Virus record (IMG/VR): IMGVR_UViG_3300021376_000063
Location: 1-58,897 of that record
Length of the DNA: 58,897 nucleotides
Reading direction: 5' to 3' (one strand)
DNA from: a virus
The number at the start of each line of letters is the position of its first letter. The first letter of the stretch is position 1. The position numbers and the translations under genes are program-made. Shown here in pieces: positions 6,766 through 15,185 of the stretch. The notes under the pieces were generated by a model. The model had not been told where the DNA came from. It searched no databases and saw only the letters and a program-made list of their open reading frames with translations.

Positions 6766-7953
6766 TTACCTGAAACATTCCCATTCATCAATATATTTTT
6801 GTTTACACTCATTAAAGTTTTTCCCAGATAAACCATAATAAATGTCTCGCCCAGCAATATGTTCGAATATACCAATTTGCGAATAATTTCTATTATGAAA
6901 ATAATCTGTCATAATGGCATTTTCGTAAGTTTCTTCTCGTCCTAGAGAATGAGACTGCAATAAGATATTAGCATCTTTTTTCACTCTTGTCCAGTAGTCA
7001 GTATCATAGATAGACCCAAACCTATAATGCATTGCCAAAGAAAGTTGATATGTCCAAAATTCTTTCCGATATAGATGATTACATTCAATATATGAAGTTA
7101 CATTTCCCCTTTTTAAGTAGTCAGTAATTAATTCCGCTGCATAGTCATAATAATGTAAAGTCAGTGCTTGTAATGGCTCATGAAAAAATAATCGATTGCC
7201 ATTGTAAGCACAAAACTTGTTGATAATTAATTTTTTAGAATACTTAGGAGTCCAATCAATTTGACCATTGATTTCATACCCCTCTAACTTTTTAATTACT
7301 TCTTCTTTAGTAATTAAATTTCTATCATAAAGATATCCACATTTTGTTTTATTTTCTTTTGGAAATGGTAATCCAAACTGCCACCCGTCTTCAGTAGCTC
7401 TATGAATAGTATATGTGGCATCTACGTCTAGACTGTTTTGTGTATATAAAACTGCCGAATTAACTGTATTCAAATAGACAGGATAGTATTCATCTTCTTC
7501 CGACCATCCAGTGCAATAAATGATAAAATTAAATTGTCTATTGTTAACTACAATGTATTGGTTATTGATTACTTCATGTGAATCAACTCTTTCTGGAATA
7601 TACTCTACTAACTTTCTTTTTTCTAATTCATCATTTATAAATGAGTTGAATTTAATAGTATCGAATTGAAATGCAATATGATGCTCAAAGTTACTGTAAA
7701 ACTCTTTGCCAACCCCCCAATTAATAAATTTTACTCCTGTTTTCAATGAGCAAATTCCTCTTTCACACAATTCAGCTGTGTTGATTTTCAACACTTTATT
7801 AATTAGTTTACCTATTCCAACTGTGGTAGACTCACCAACTTTAAGATGTGGAATATTAGGATCATAAAATATAGTTGGAGAGTGTCCCTCCGATATCAAT
7901 CTAAGTGCTGTAATAATCGCAGATGTGCCTTTACCAACTATAGCTACTTTCAT
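6766..7953 (-). CDS. Flavin-dependent tryptophan-halogenase-like enzyme (395 aa)
   Basis: The family uses reduced FAD and oxygen to make hypochlorous acid, which a catalytic lysine directs to an aromatic substrate. The N-terminus has a nucleotide-binding turn (VAIVGKGTSAI, residues 3-13). It is followed by KVGESTT (38-44), matching the family GES/TxP region. SLKTGVKFINW (69-79) aligns with the PrnA segment holding catalytic Lys79, here Lys71. HEPLQALTLHYY matches the C-terminal EPLE segment. The diagnostic WxWxIP motif is degenerate: GWQFGLP. The protein is about 130 residues shorter than bacterial enzymes. The substrate is unknown and could be a peptide or another aromatic. It might instead be a related flavin monooxygenase. 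It is coupled to the upstream gene by ATGA and looks AT-richer than its neighbours. Confidence 0.75.
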   Translation of the reverse strand: MKVAIVGKGTSAIITALRLISEGHSPTIFYDPNIPHLKVGESTTVGIGKLINKVLKINTAELCERGICSLKTGVKFINWGVGKEFYSNFEHHIAFQFDTIKFNSFINDELEKRKLVEYIPERVDSHEVINNQYIVVNNRQFNFIIYCTGWSEEDEYYPVYLNTVNSAVLYTQNSLDVDATYTIHRATEDGWQFGLPFPKENKTKCGYLYDRNLITKEEVIKKLEGYEINGQIDWTPKYSKKLIINKFCAYNGNRLFFHEPLQALTLHYYDYAAELITDYLKRGNVTSYIECNHLYRKEFWTYQLSLAMHYRFGSIYDTDYWTRVKKDANILLQSHSLGREETYENAIMTDYFHNRNYSQIGIFEHIAGRDIYYGLSGKNFNECKQKYIDEWECFR

Positions 7954-8162
7954 GAATTTTGATTATATGTGAGAGGGTGATACTTCAGATACTCAAAGAA
8001 TGTCAGTTTCATTTCTTTCTGTGTCATGCCACAATGTTTAGCGGCAGCAGGAAGTGTCATAGTGCAGTTAAACAACCCTTCGTTTGCCTCTTTGACATTC
8101 TCTGGGGTTGTTTTGACTGGCACTTCATATAATGCTGCTTTATTGATTTTTAGTAGACTCAT
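7950..8162 (-). CDS. Small HTH-like conserved cyanophage protein (70 aa)
   Basis: Residues 34-62 (TMTLPAAAKHCGMTQKEMKL and following) resemble a helix-turn-helix, with the AAKHCGMT turn. The protein could bind DNA, but it may be a structural look-alike. It overlaps the upstream gene by 23 bases and couples to the halogenase-like gene by ATGA. I recall similar proteins in other cyanomyoviruses, function unknown. Confidence 0.65.
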   Translation of the reverse strand: MSLLKINKAALYEVPVKTTPENVKEANEGLFNCTMTLPAAAKHCGMTQKEMKLTFFEYLKYHPLTYNQNS

Positions 8163-8346
8163 CTTTCATATTGTCAAGTGTGTCAAAGAGTTTGTCGATT
8201 GTCTTGAGTTTGTCGATGTCACACATCAACTCAGAAATACATTTAGCTACTACAGGTCGCTCATTTCGTGCTGCAAATGCAAGTGCATTACGCATTGCTG
8301 CTTGTGCTTCATCGAGCGATTCTTCTACTTGTTTGGATAATGCCAT
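8140..8346 (-). CDS. Hypothetical helical protein (68 aa)
   Basis: An almost entirely helical protein (SLDEAQAAMRNALAFAARNE, then CDIDKLKTIDKLFDTLDNMK), with one base shared with the upstream gene. No known domain. Confidence 0.65.
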   Translation of the reverse strand: MALSKQVEESLDEAQAAMRNALAFAARNERPVVAKCISELMCDIDKLKTIDKLFDTLDNMKDESTKNQ

Positions 8347-8528
8347 TAGTCAGATGCTCTCCATCGTGTAATTTTAGTGCGATTAGTTTGAAATTCTTCT
8401 ACGTGTTGAAGAATACGATGTGCGGTTTCTCGCACAGTATCTTCATCACTGTTCCAATCAGATACTTCAGTCCAAACATAATAGATTTCATCAACGATAG
8501 AATCCATTAGTTTATCATAATGAGTCAT
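8346..8528 (-). CDS. Hypothetical acidic helical protein (60 aa)
   Basis: A 60-residue acidic helical protein starting MTHYDKLMDSIVDEIYYVW. It overlaps the upstream stop by four bases. Function unknown. Confidence 0.65.
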   Translation of the reverse strand: MTHYDKLMDSIVDEIYYVWTEVSDWNSDEDTVRETAHRILQHVEEFQTNRTKITRWRASD

Positions 8529-8650
8529 TGAATTACCTCCAGTTTACGCTTGAGTGCCTGCTTACGCGCCTTCGCTTGACGCATCGCCTGAGGTTTCAGG
8601 GTGCGTTTGGCTTCCTTCTTAGAATGGTGCTGCCAGTTGGGCGTGGTCAT
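8525..8650 (-). CDS. Small very basic protein, first in operon (41 aa)
   Basis: The ATG at 8650 lies 22 bases after the promoter -10 at 8677..8672; the longer frame would start inside the terminator stem. The 41-residue product is highly basic (KKEAKRTLKPQAMRQAKARK), which suggests nucleic-acid binding. It opens a transcript carrying the small genes, the halogenase-like gene and the genes beyond. Confidence 0.6.
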   Translation of the reverse strand: MTTPNWQHHSKKEAKRTLKPQAMRQAKARKQALKRKLEVIQ

Positions 8651-8671
8651 CGGTCTGTTGCGTTTCCTAGC

Positions 8672-8700
8672 ACTATATAGGAAAAAAGGGGGCGTGTCAA
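8672..8700 (-). promoter_or_regulatory. Sigma70-like early promoter nested in a terminator
   Basis: The -35 TTGACA (8700..8695), a 17-base spacer and the -10 TATAGT (8677..8672) form a good sigma70 promoter. The TGA stop of the upstream gene is bases 2-4 of the -35 hexamer. The hexamer is also the loop of the terminator listed next. Confidence 0.8.
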
Positions 8701-8706
8701 GCCCCC
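8682..8706 (-). terminator. Intrinsic terminator of the AT-rich gene
   Basis: The minus strand reads GGGGGC (8706..8701), loop TTGACAC, GCCCCC (8693..8688), then six T (8687..8682). This perfect 6-bp GC stem with a U tract starts immediately before the stop codon of the gene ending at 8697. Confidence 0.85.
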
Positions 8707-9605
8707 GCATTCCAATTTTTATTCAAATATATTTTGGATAGTATTACTTCCATAGTTTGATAATTAATCCAAGAAAATTTAATAGAAAAATTTTTGTAAT
8801 TATCAACTGATAATTCATCTAAAAAATTAGAGTCATATATGTTTAGATACTGTAGTTTATGAAATAACAATGAAAATGTTTCCTCTTTTGTAGGGAATAT
8901 TTCGAGAGAAAATTTCTTTGAATTAGGAAAAAATGTTATTGATACTTCACCGTCATCATCAATAATATTAAATATATCAATAAAATTTTTATAATGCAAA
9001 AAATAATCTGAGATTATATCACTTTTCAAATTTTTCAAAGATGTCAAAAAAGAAACATCTATTATTTGATTTTGATAATTAAAATGTATTGATAACAAAT
9101 CAAAGATTGAATTATTATTGTTGCGTATTTCTTCGACTACCGAAGGCATCTTCAGTGTGTCAATTAAATACTTGAAATTACTATCATCAACCCCTAACAA
9201 ATTTTTTGGTGAAATTCTATATTCAAATGAATGAATAACATTATTGCTATATTTAAATATATCAGAAAAACATTCCGATATATCAAATAAACTACTACCA
9301 GTAAAGGATAATAAATCTTGTATAGATTGTAAATGCTTTCTATTTTTATTGTGTGCTAGTATTTCCGTCCATCCATACGAATACATTTTTTTCAAATTAC
9401 ATGGATGAGATTTTGTCAAATTGTATTCTACAACTTCATATTTAAATAAATTCTTTTTATTTTCTTGTAGATGCACACTAGAAGAAAACTTTATAATTTG
9501 ATTTAATGTGTTTTTTAAATCTAATGATTTTTCAAATGTTAACTTAATATTATTTTTAGAAAAACAATTCAATATTTTTCTATGAGACCCACTAGAATAT
9601 TCCAT
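8697..9605 (-). CDS. Unknown AT-rich protein (302 aa)
   Basis: I do not recognise this protein. It is rich in Asn, Lys, Phe, Ile and Leu, with few Ala or Gly. The coding sequence is visibly far more AT-rich than its neighbours, which points to acquisition from another source. The predicted content is mixed helix and strand. There are no signal peptide, membrane segments or catalytic signatures. Residues 195-260 (KNLKSDIISDYFLHYKNFID, then DDDGEVSITFFPNSKKFSL) look globular. It lies directly downstream of the virion structural genes and ends in a terminator. It may be part of the late transcript or a cargo gene. Confidence 0.7.
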   Translation of the reverse strand: MEYSSGSHRKILNCFSKNNIKLTFEKSLDLKNTLNQIIKFSSSVHLQENKKNLFKYEVVEYNLTKSHPCNLKKMYSYGWTEILAHNKNRKHLQSIQDLLSFTGSSLFDISECFSDIFKYSNNVIHSFEYRISPKNLLGVDDSNFKYLIDTLKMPSVVEEIRNNNNSIFDLLSIHFNYQNQIIDVSFLTSLKNLKSDIISDYFLHYKNFIDIFNIIDDDGEVSITFFPNSKKFSLEIFPTKEETFSLLFHKLQYLNIYDSNFLDELSVDNYKNFSIKFSWINYQTMEVILSKIYLNKNWNAGA

Positions 9606-9614
9606 ACAAAAAAG

Positions 9615-9965
9615 TTATTCATTAGTTATATTAATACCAGTTGCGTAGTAAACTAAGTGTTGATAAAAGTAAAAATATTTTTCTTCATCTAATAGGTCGC
9701 CATAGTTGGGAAACCAATCCTCAAAAGCATTTTTAGCTTGCTCTTCAGTTTCAAAATAAACATAAGCATGACCAAACTGTTTTAGACAATTCAAGATATT
9801 AATGTCACATTTACCAAAGTAAAAATCCCATACTTCTTCTATCTTATCAGCATCATCGCAATCTGTCAAACCAACAGACTTGATAAACATAACTGGTTTT
9901 TCAGAATATTTTGATAACTGAAATAAGACATCAGATTCTATAAAGTATTCTTTAAAGTAATTCAT
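9615..9965 (-). CDS. Hypothetical acidic protein (116 aa)
   Basis: An acidic, aromatic-rich protein (FGHAYVYFETEEQAKNAFED near the centre). That segment resembles the beta-alpha edge of an RRM-like fold, but the resemblance is weak. It is coupled to the upstream structural-block gene by ATGA. Function unknown. Confidence 0.6.
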   Translation of the reverse strand: MNYFKEYFIESDVLFQLSKYSEKPVMFIKSVGLTDCDDADKIEEVWDFYFGKCDINILNCLKQFGHAYVYFETEEQAKNAFEDWFPNYGDLLDEEKYFYFYQHLVYYATGINITNE

Positions 9966-11101
9966 GAATTTTCTCCATCAGTAAAGTAATCTTCAAATTT
10001 AGTCTCTAATTCTAGATCAGTTAGTAATTCTTGAACATCTTGCTCCACTTGCACATCATCTAAAGTTTTTTTAGTATGCTCAGCGACAGAATTAATGATA
10101 TCTCCGATAGTAAAATTAATATTAAGAGCATTTAATGTGTTATTGATAGTCTCAATTTTATTATCTACATCCATAAGATACTGTTGCCAGCTAGATACAA
10201 TTCTCTGTGTAGATAAAGAAACATCAGAAGAATCAAATTCTGGAAGAATATCTTGAATTTTAGTCGGAATAATATTTTCAATAGATAGAGAATTACTGTC
10301 TATATCAACAAAAGGTAATTTTAAGTTAGAAATCCCTTTCAACACTTCTAATTTTAGAGTGATTTCACTAAACTTCTTAATTACATTTTCAATACCAATT
10401 CCAGTTAGATTTTCGCGGAAACTCTCAAGAATATTTGGAGGAATAGTATTAGAGCTAAGTCTGTTAATTTCAGATAACATCTCAACTAACTGATATTTTG
10501 GCTCTGGACTTGGTGGCATTATTACATTGATAAAATCATTATTTTTCCACGCTTCTTGGTCCGTAATGTCTCTTAAAGATTGTCTGTATTCAGTCCACTT
10601 TTGCTTTTCCTCTTCCGAGAGAGGATAATCTGGCATCATTAAATAATCACTGTCTTTCAATAATTTATTTCTTGTCTCAAGTAAAGTATATTTGATATAA
10701 GAAAAATCTGATAGATAACCCAAAACTTTATCATATAGATTTTCAATTTTACTTATTTTAGTGCGAGTATAAAAATCTGCAAATATACTCACTAAATTAT
10801 CTACCTCTTGAACAGAAGCAACATCAAAAAAGTATAATTTTTCTTCTGTTTCTCTCAAAGAAAAATTATATGTTTGTTTTTGGCGTTGACACATATATGT
10901 TTTGTCTTCAAACAAAACAAATTTAATCAATCTATCTTTATCAGTATTCCACATATCAGGAATAACAGATTCTAACTTAGTGATATCTTCATCACTAAGA
11001 TCTAAATTACCACCTAAGTAATTAATGTTGTTTCTAACTCTATCTGCAGGATACAGTTTTCTCTGCAAATTGACAATTAATATCCTTTTAGGTTCAGTCA
11101 T
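9962..11101 (-). CDS. Probable virion-associated protein (379 aa)
   Basis: It starts MTEPKRILIVNLQRKLYPAD, with AAAGAG before the ATG. Residues 100-380 are largely helical with coiled-coil character, including NLYDKVLGYLSDFSYIKYTL and VDNKIETINNTLNALNINF. Its place directly after three tail-collar genes in the same direction suggests a late structural or tail-fibre assembly role. This rests on position, not on a recognised domain. Confidence 0.6.
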   Translation of the reverse strand: MTEPKRILIVNLQRKLYPADRVRNNINYLGGNLDLSDEDITKLESVIPDMWNTDKDRLIKFVLFEDKTYMCQRQKQTYNFSLRETEEKLYFFDVASVQEVDNLVSIFADFYTRTKISKIENLYDKVLGYLSDFSYIKYTLLETRNKLLKDSDYLMMPDYPLSEEEKQKWTEYRQSLRDITDQEAWKNNDFINVIMPPSPEPKYQLVEMLSEINRLSSNTIPPNILESFRENLTGIGIENVIKKFSEITLKLEVLKGISNLKLPFVDIDSNSLSIENIIPTKIQDILPEFDSSDVSLSTQRIVSSWQQYLMDVDNKIETINNTLNALNINFTIGDIINSVAEHTKKTLDDVQVEQDVQELLTDLELETKFEDYFTDGENS

Positions 11102-11126
11102 TTTTGATTACTCTTTATAAAAATAT

Positions 11127-14100
11127 TTAGTATGCTTTTATCATATACCTTAGTCTAAAATAAGGCACTTGAATAGGTATATTCTCATTATTTCTAAAAT
11201 AAAATCTTAAAGCCCCATCAAAAATAGGTCTAGATTGATTAGTCATTGTTAATTCAGTTGAGCTTATACTCATACCAGCTTGTGCCATGGTAAAACTACC
11301 ACTAACGCCATCAGAACCACCACCAGATCCAATACCATCACCTTCGTTAGCTGTTTTTCCATTTCCAGCTTCAGCTGTGCTATTTAATGTCATACCATGT
11401 TTATGTGATCTTCCTCTTTCAGCTTCTGGCACACCTGCTGGACCTTCATCTAACGTCCCCTCCTCTGCCCCTGTTTCAGGGAACTCAGGATTTATTTTTG
11501 TGCTATAATCTCTACCCGAACTATTACATTTGTCCAAAACGGCTCGTCTTTCTTCATATCCCACAGAATATCCATAATGCTGGTGTGTTGGAGTTCTTGG
11601 TGTTGCTCCAGTAGTTCCACGAATGGTATATGTTACTGTACCACCAAACGTAGGTTGGACAAAAGATGAAATTTCTGTAAATCCAGAAGTTCTAAAAGTC
11701 CCCAAAGAAAAAGTAGCTGGATTTTCCTGAGATACACCAGCAAGACCATCATCAACACCAGTTATTCCAGGAGATCCAGGTGGTAATTGTGCAGATTGAC
11801 CATAAACATATCTACCGCCAATACTACCAGGGACATTTTTATCTCCACCTGATGCGCCATCGGGTGCAAACAAGGGGACTATAGAAACAGATCCAGAATT
11901 ATTGTCTACATTTCCAGTGCCAAATAATTTTTTACCATATGGATTGGGCAATCTAAACCTACCATTTTCCCCTGGAGTAGCTCCATATGAGTCACCAATA
12001 ACTCTATAAAGTTCTCTAAATTCTGATTTATTTAACCATTGACCTCTTAATTCAATATAACCTTTAAACCTATCGTCAGTAAGTCTCCATTTTGGAGATT
12101 TATAAGAAGAATCTGCCCACGATGGTTTATTACTATTGAAAATTGCACCAGAAGTAACAACAGATGATGAATTAAATGAAGGAGAAAAAGCATCAACATC
12201 TCCACTAACTGCTATTTTCCATTGAGAAATATCATCAGTGGTAGCAGAGCTGTTGTTATTAACATAACCTGGAGGTTTTGGCACACAAATAACAGTGCCT
12301 ATGGCAGACCCAGTTTTTTCTATCTGTTGACTATAATAAGCTGGTCTAGATGGAGAAGTAACTAGATTTACGGTTACTGGCACCGTATAATCGGTGGGAT
12401 TTACATTGGCAACTACAACTGCATTATTTCTAAAATATTGATGCTGATTACATAAATCTAGCGTTATTCTACACCTAAACATCTGTTGATTCACAACTGA
12501 TACAATTAATTGTGGTCCAGTTTGCGAAGGCACAGATGTCCAAGAAGAATCAGATTGCCCTACTTGTTTAGTTTCCCATTGATAAAATGGGACTCCACCT
12601 GTCCATGTTGGATTCAAATCTAAAAATATTTGCTGCCCACTGATTATAGTTTTTGTTGATGTATCAGCAAAGTAATAAAATCTTCTATTTACAGTTATTG
12701 TGCAAGAATTTGTGGCAGCACTAAAAGGCACATTTTCTGCTGTAAGTAAACATCTTATCAAAGATCCATTTAGACTTCTATCGAAAGAATCTGGCGTATA
12801 AAATCTAGTAGTAGAAGAAGAATTACCAAATCCACTAGATAAATTAACAAAATCCACATCAGTTGGTCTTTTTATTTGCCATTGATAATTAACTGGCGTG
12901 TCTACAGTAGAAGAGGCTAAGCATTCGAACGTATAACCACCAAATTCTCCTTCCAAAAATGTTATAGCGGTTGGAATATTAGTTATGACATTTATAGTTA
13001 CTACTTGAACTTGTAATCTAGCAACATTAGTATAATCTATTTCTTCGCCAGCACTTGTAACTCTACATCTATAATATCCATCATCAGATAAAGCAACACT
13101 CAATATTTCCAAAATATTAGATGTTTTCCCTGTTAAATTAGTCCATGTTGCTACATTTTCTGCATTAGGCAAAGCAGGATTATAATTAGTGCTCTTTTGC
13201 CATTGATATGAAACTTGTGCTGCACTTAAAGAAGTTGCAGAAGTTTCAAATGATATATTTTGAAATTGAAAAGCGTAAATATCATTAATATTTGAAATAT
13301 TAGTAAATAAATCTCTTCGTTGACTTAGTAAAGCTACACCAGAGGTAACTGATGATAGTTGATTTGGGACCGTTACAACACATCTAAAAAATCTATACGT
13401 AGGATTTCTAGGAACATTAGAATAGACTAAAAGATTAGTATTTACTCCACTAAACGGTGCTGCATTTGGCACTGGCAACCACCCAGTACTGGAAGAAGTG
13501 GTGTTATATTGCCATTGATAGGAAATTGTAGTACCACTAGATGGTGTAGCATCAACCGCAAAAGAAGCATTTGAATTAACAAATGGTCTAGCGTCTTGTG
13601 GATTGGAAACAATATAAGCTGTTCTATAAACATTAACTAATATTTCTGAAGATGTATACGGAAGTAAAGTTTTAGTGTTTCCAGATAAATTGAATAAAGA
13701 ACTAGAAGAAATTTTCAATCTAAATTTGGTGCCATTGTCAGTATCATATCTTAATGCATTTGTTTCATAATCAATTATAAAATTAGATATATCATTTCCA
13801 GGAAATTGAGTGTATACCACTTGTATAGTTGACGTATCTTGTGTTACTGCAGTTCCAACTTCACTCCATGTAGAAGTGCCAGGTGCTTGTCTTTCAAAAA
13901 TTAGTGTTTTATTTCCGTTTAAACCAGTATTTCTACCATCATTTAAAGATCCAGTTACCTCTGCTCGCTGAATTGCTTCAGGGAAAGTTTCTCTATTTGC
14001 AATAGGACCATATTTGTCTTCAATGACATTGATAGTATTACTCACAACTGGTGTGACTTGCACATCTTTCATATAAACGCGATGCACATTGCTCAAAACT

Positions 14101-15161
14101 TCCGCTTCACCAATAGATCCAGTAATTCTACATCTAAATTTTAAAATTTCATAATAAATCATTCTCTGCAATTCTAATTTGAAAGAAGTGCCATTAGTTC
14201 CTGGTTTATAAATTGCATTATAATCTGTAATCAGAGCTTCCACTCTAGACCATTGCTCTTCAGTTGGGTTATCTGATAATGTATATTCCCATGCATATGA
14301 TAAACTGGTTCCTCCAGATGATAAAGCACCTACTTCTAATTTAATACTACCATCGCTAGAAGGGTTGCCAGTTTTATAACAAAAACTGGTAATACTATCA
14401 TCGCCTGTTCCTGGTTGTCTGTAAATACTGATTTCAGGGCTTACATATAGCACTGTTGGTGACAACACAGTAGGGCTGTTGCTAGCACCTGGATAGCTAA
14501 TAGATACTCGGTAATATTTCAAATTATATGTAAAATTTACATTTTGTATAGTAAATATAGACTTTTTATAATAAGTTTCTGGAGTTGTCCCAAAAGGTTC
14601 CACAGTGGTAGTAATAGAAACATTGCCACCAGGACTTATAGGATTCCAAGATGCCAATGGATCACTAAGATCATAACCACCTACTAATTCTTGCCACTGA
14701 AATAGCAAAGAAGTATCGCTAGAACTCAATAAAGTATTTTGTAAAGCAGCCGTTACAGTATAACTTAATGTTTGTCCTACCAAAAGAGTAGTAGAGTTTG
14801 GATAATTATCTACATTAGAATTTACTTGTGCTAAAATTAATGGAGCTGATGTAACCGTAATAATCCTATTGCCAATACCAACATATTCATTACTATTGAC
14901 AGTTTCAGATATTACACCATTTCTTACAACTACTCTAACATAAAGATTGTTTTGAGCTGCCGTCAAAACACTAGTAGTAAAAATAGGAGAAGTATTATTT
15001 ACTAAATTTTGACCACTGTAATTGGTGCCATCAGTAGAAATTTGCCATTCGTAGGTCAAATTAACAGAATTTGTTTCAGTAGCATTTACTTCAAACTCTA
15101 CTATTGACCCAGATGATACTACTGGATTGATTGGCGTGAGTGAATTAATTACAATTGCCAT
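11127..15161 (-). CDS. Tail protein with an Ig-like domain array and tail-collar domain (1344 aa)
   Basis: Residues 1 to about 930 contain roughly eight Ig-like repeats. They are recognised by recurring W motifs (YEWQIS, FQWQEL, YAWEYT, YQWQYN, YQWQKS, YQWQIK, YQWETK) and C-strand partners such as YYRCRV, FRCRI and FFRCVV. About residues 1020-1090 form a phage tail-collar domain (RGQWLNKSEFRELYRVIGDS, then NGRFRLPNP). The C-terminal 250 residues are Gly/Ser/Thr-rich and end in YFRLRYMIKAY. In phages, Ig-like domains decorate virions and bind glycans weakly, and collar domains sit in fibre and receptor-binding proteins. This is therefore likely an adhesin of the distal tail. It follows two shorter collar proteins with small gaps. 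Confidence 0.85.
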   Translation of the reverse strand: MAIVINSLTPINPVVSSGSIVEFEVNATETNSVNLTYEWQISTDGTNYSGQNLVNNTSPIFTTSVLTAAQNNLYVRVVVRNGVISETVNSNEYVGIGNRIITVTSAPLILAQVNSNVDNYPNSTTLLVGQTLSYTVTAALQNTLLSSSDTSLLFQWQELVGGYDLSDPLASWNPISPGGNVSITTTVEPFGTTPETYYKKSIFTIQNVNFTYNLKYYRVSISYPGASNSPTVLSPTVLYVSPEISIYRQPGTGDDSITSFCYKTGNPSSDGSIKLEVGALSSGGTSLSYAWEYTLSDNPTEEQWSRVEALITDYNAIYKPGTNGTSFKLELQRMIYYEILKFRCRITGSIGEAEVLSNVHRVYMKDVQVTPVVSNTINVIEDKYGPIANRETFPEAIQRAEVTGSLNDGRNTGLNGNKTLIFERQAPGTSTWSEVGTAVTQDTSTIQVVYTQFPGNDISNFIIDYETNALRYDTDNGTKFRLKISSSSLFNLSGNTKTLLPYTSSEILVNVYRTAYIVSNPQDARPFVNSNASFAVDATPSSGTTISYQWQYNTTSSSTGWLPVPNAAPFSGVNTNLLVYSNVPRNPTYRFFRCVVTVPNQLSSVTSGVALLSQRRDLFTNISNINDIYAFQFQNISFETSATSLSAAQVSYQWQKSTNYNPALPNAENVATWTNLTGKTSNILEILSVALSDDGYYRCRVTSAGEEIDYTNVARLQVQVVTINVITNIPTAITFLEGEFGGYTFECLASSTVDTPVNYQWQIKRPTDVDFVNLSSGFGNSSSTTRFYTPDSFDRSLNGSLIRCLLTAENVPFSAATNSCTITVNRRFYYFADTSTKTIISGQQIFLDLNPTWTGGVPFYQWETKQVGQSDSSWTSVPSQTGPQLIVSVVNQQMFRCRITLDLCNQHQYFRNNAVVVANVNPTDYTVPVTVNLVTSPSRPAYYSQQIEKTGSAIGTVICVPKPPGYVNNNSSATTDDISQWKIAVSGDVDAFSPSFNSSSVVTSGAIFNSNKPSWADSSYKSPKWRLTDDRFKGYIELRGQWLNKSEFRELYRVIGDSYGATPGENGRFRLPNPYGKKLFGTGNVDNNSGSVSIVPLFAPDGASGGDKNVPGSIGGRYVYGQSAQLPPGSPGITGVDDGLAGVSQENPATFSLGTFRTSGFTEISSFVQPTFGGTVTYTIRGTTGATPRTPTHQHYGYSVGYEERRAVLDKCNSSGRDYSTKINPEFPETGAEEGTLDEGPAGVPEAERGRSHKHGMTLNSTAEAGNGKTANEGDGIGSGGGSDGVSGSFTMAQAGMSISSTELTMTNQSRPIFDGALRFYFRNNENIPIQVPYFRLRYMIKAY

Positions 15162-15185
15162 TTTAGTTTACAACCTTAATTACTT

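Noticed and set aside
8166-8179. Two closely spaced TTGACA hexamers near the start of the HTH-like gene
   Set aside because: They lie inside coding sequence and no TANNNT box follows at the right distance.
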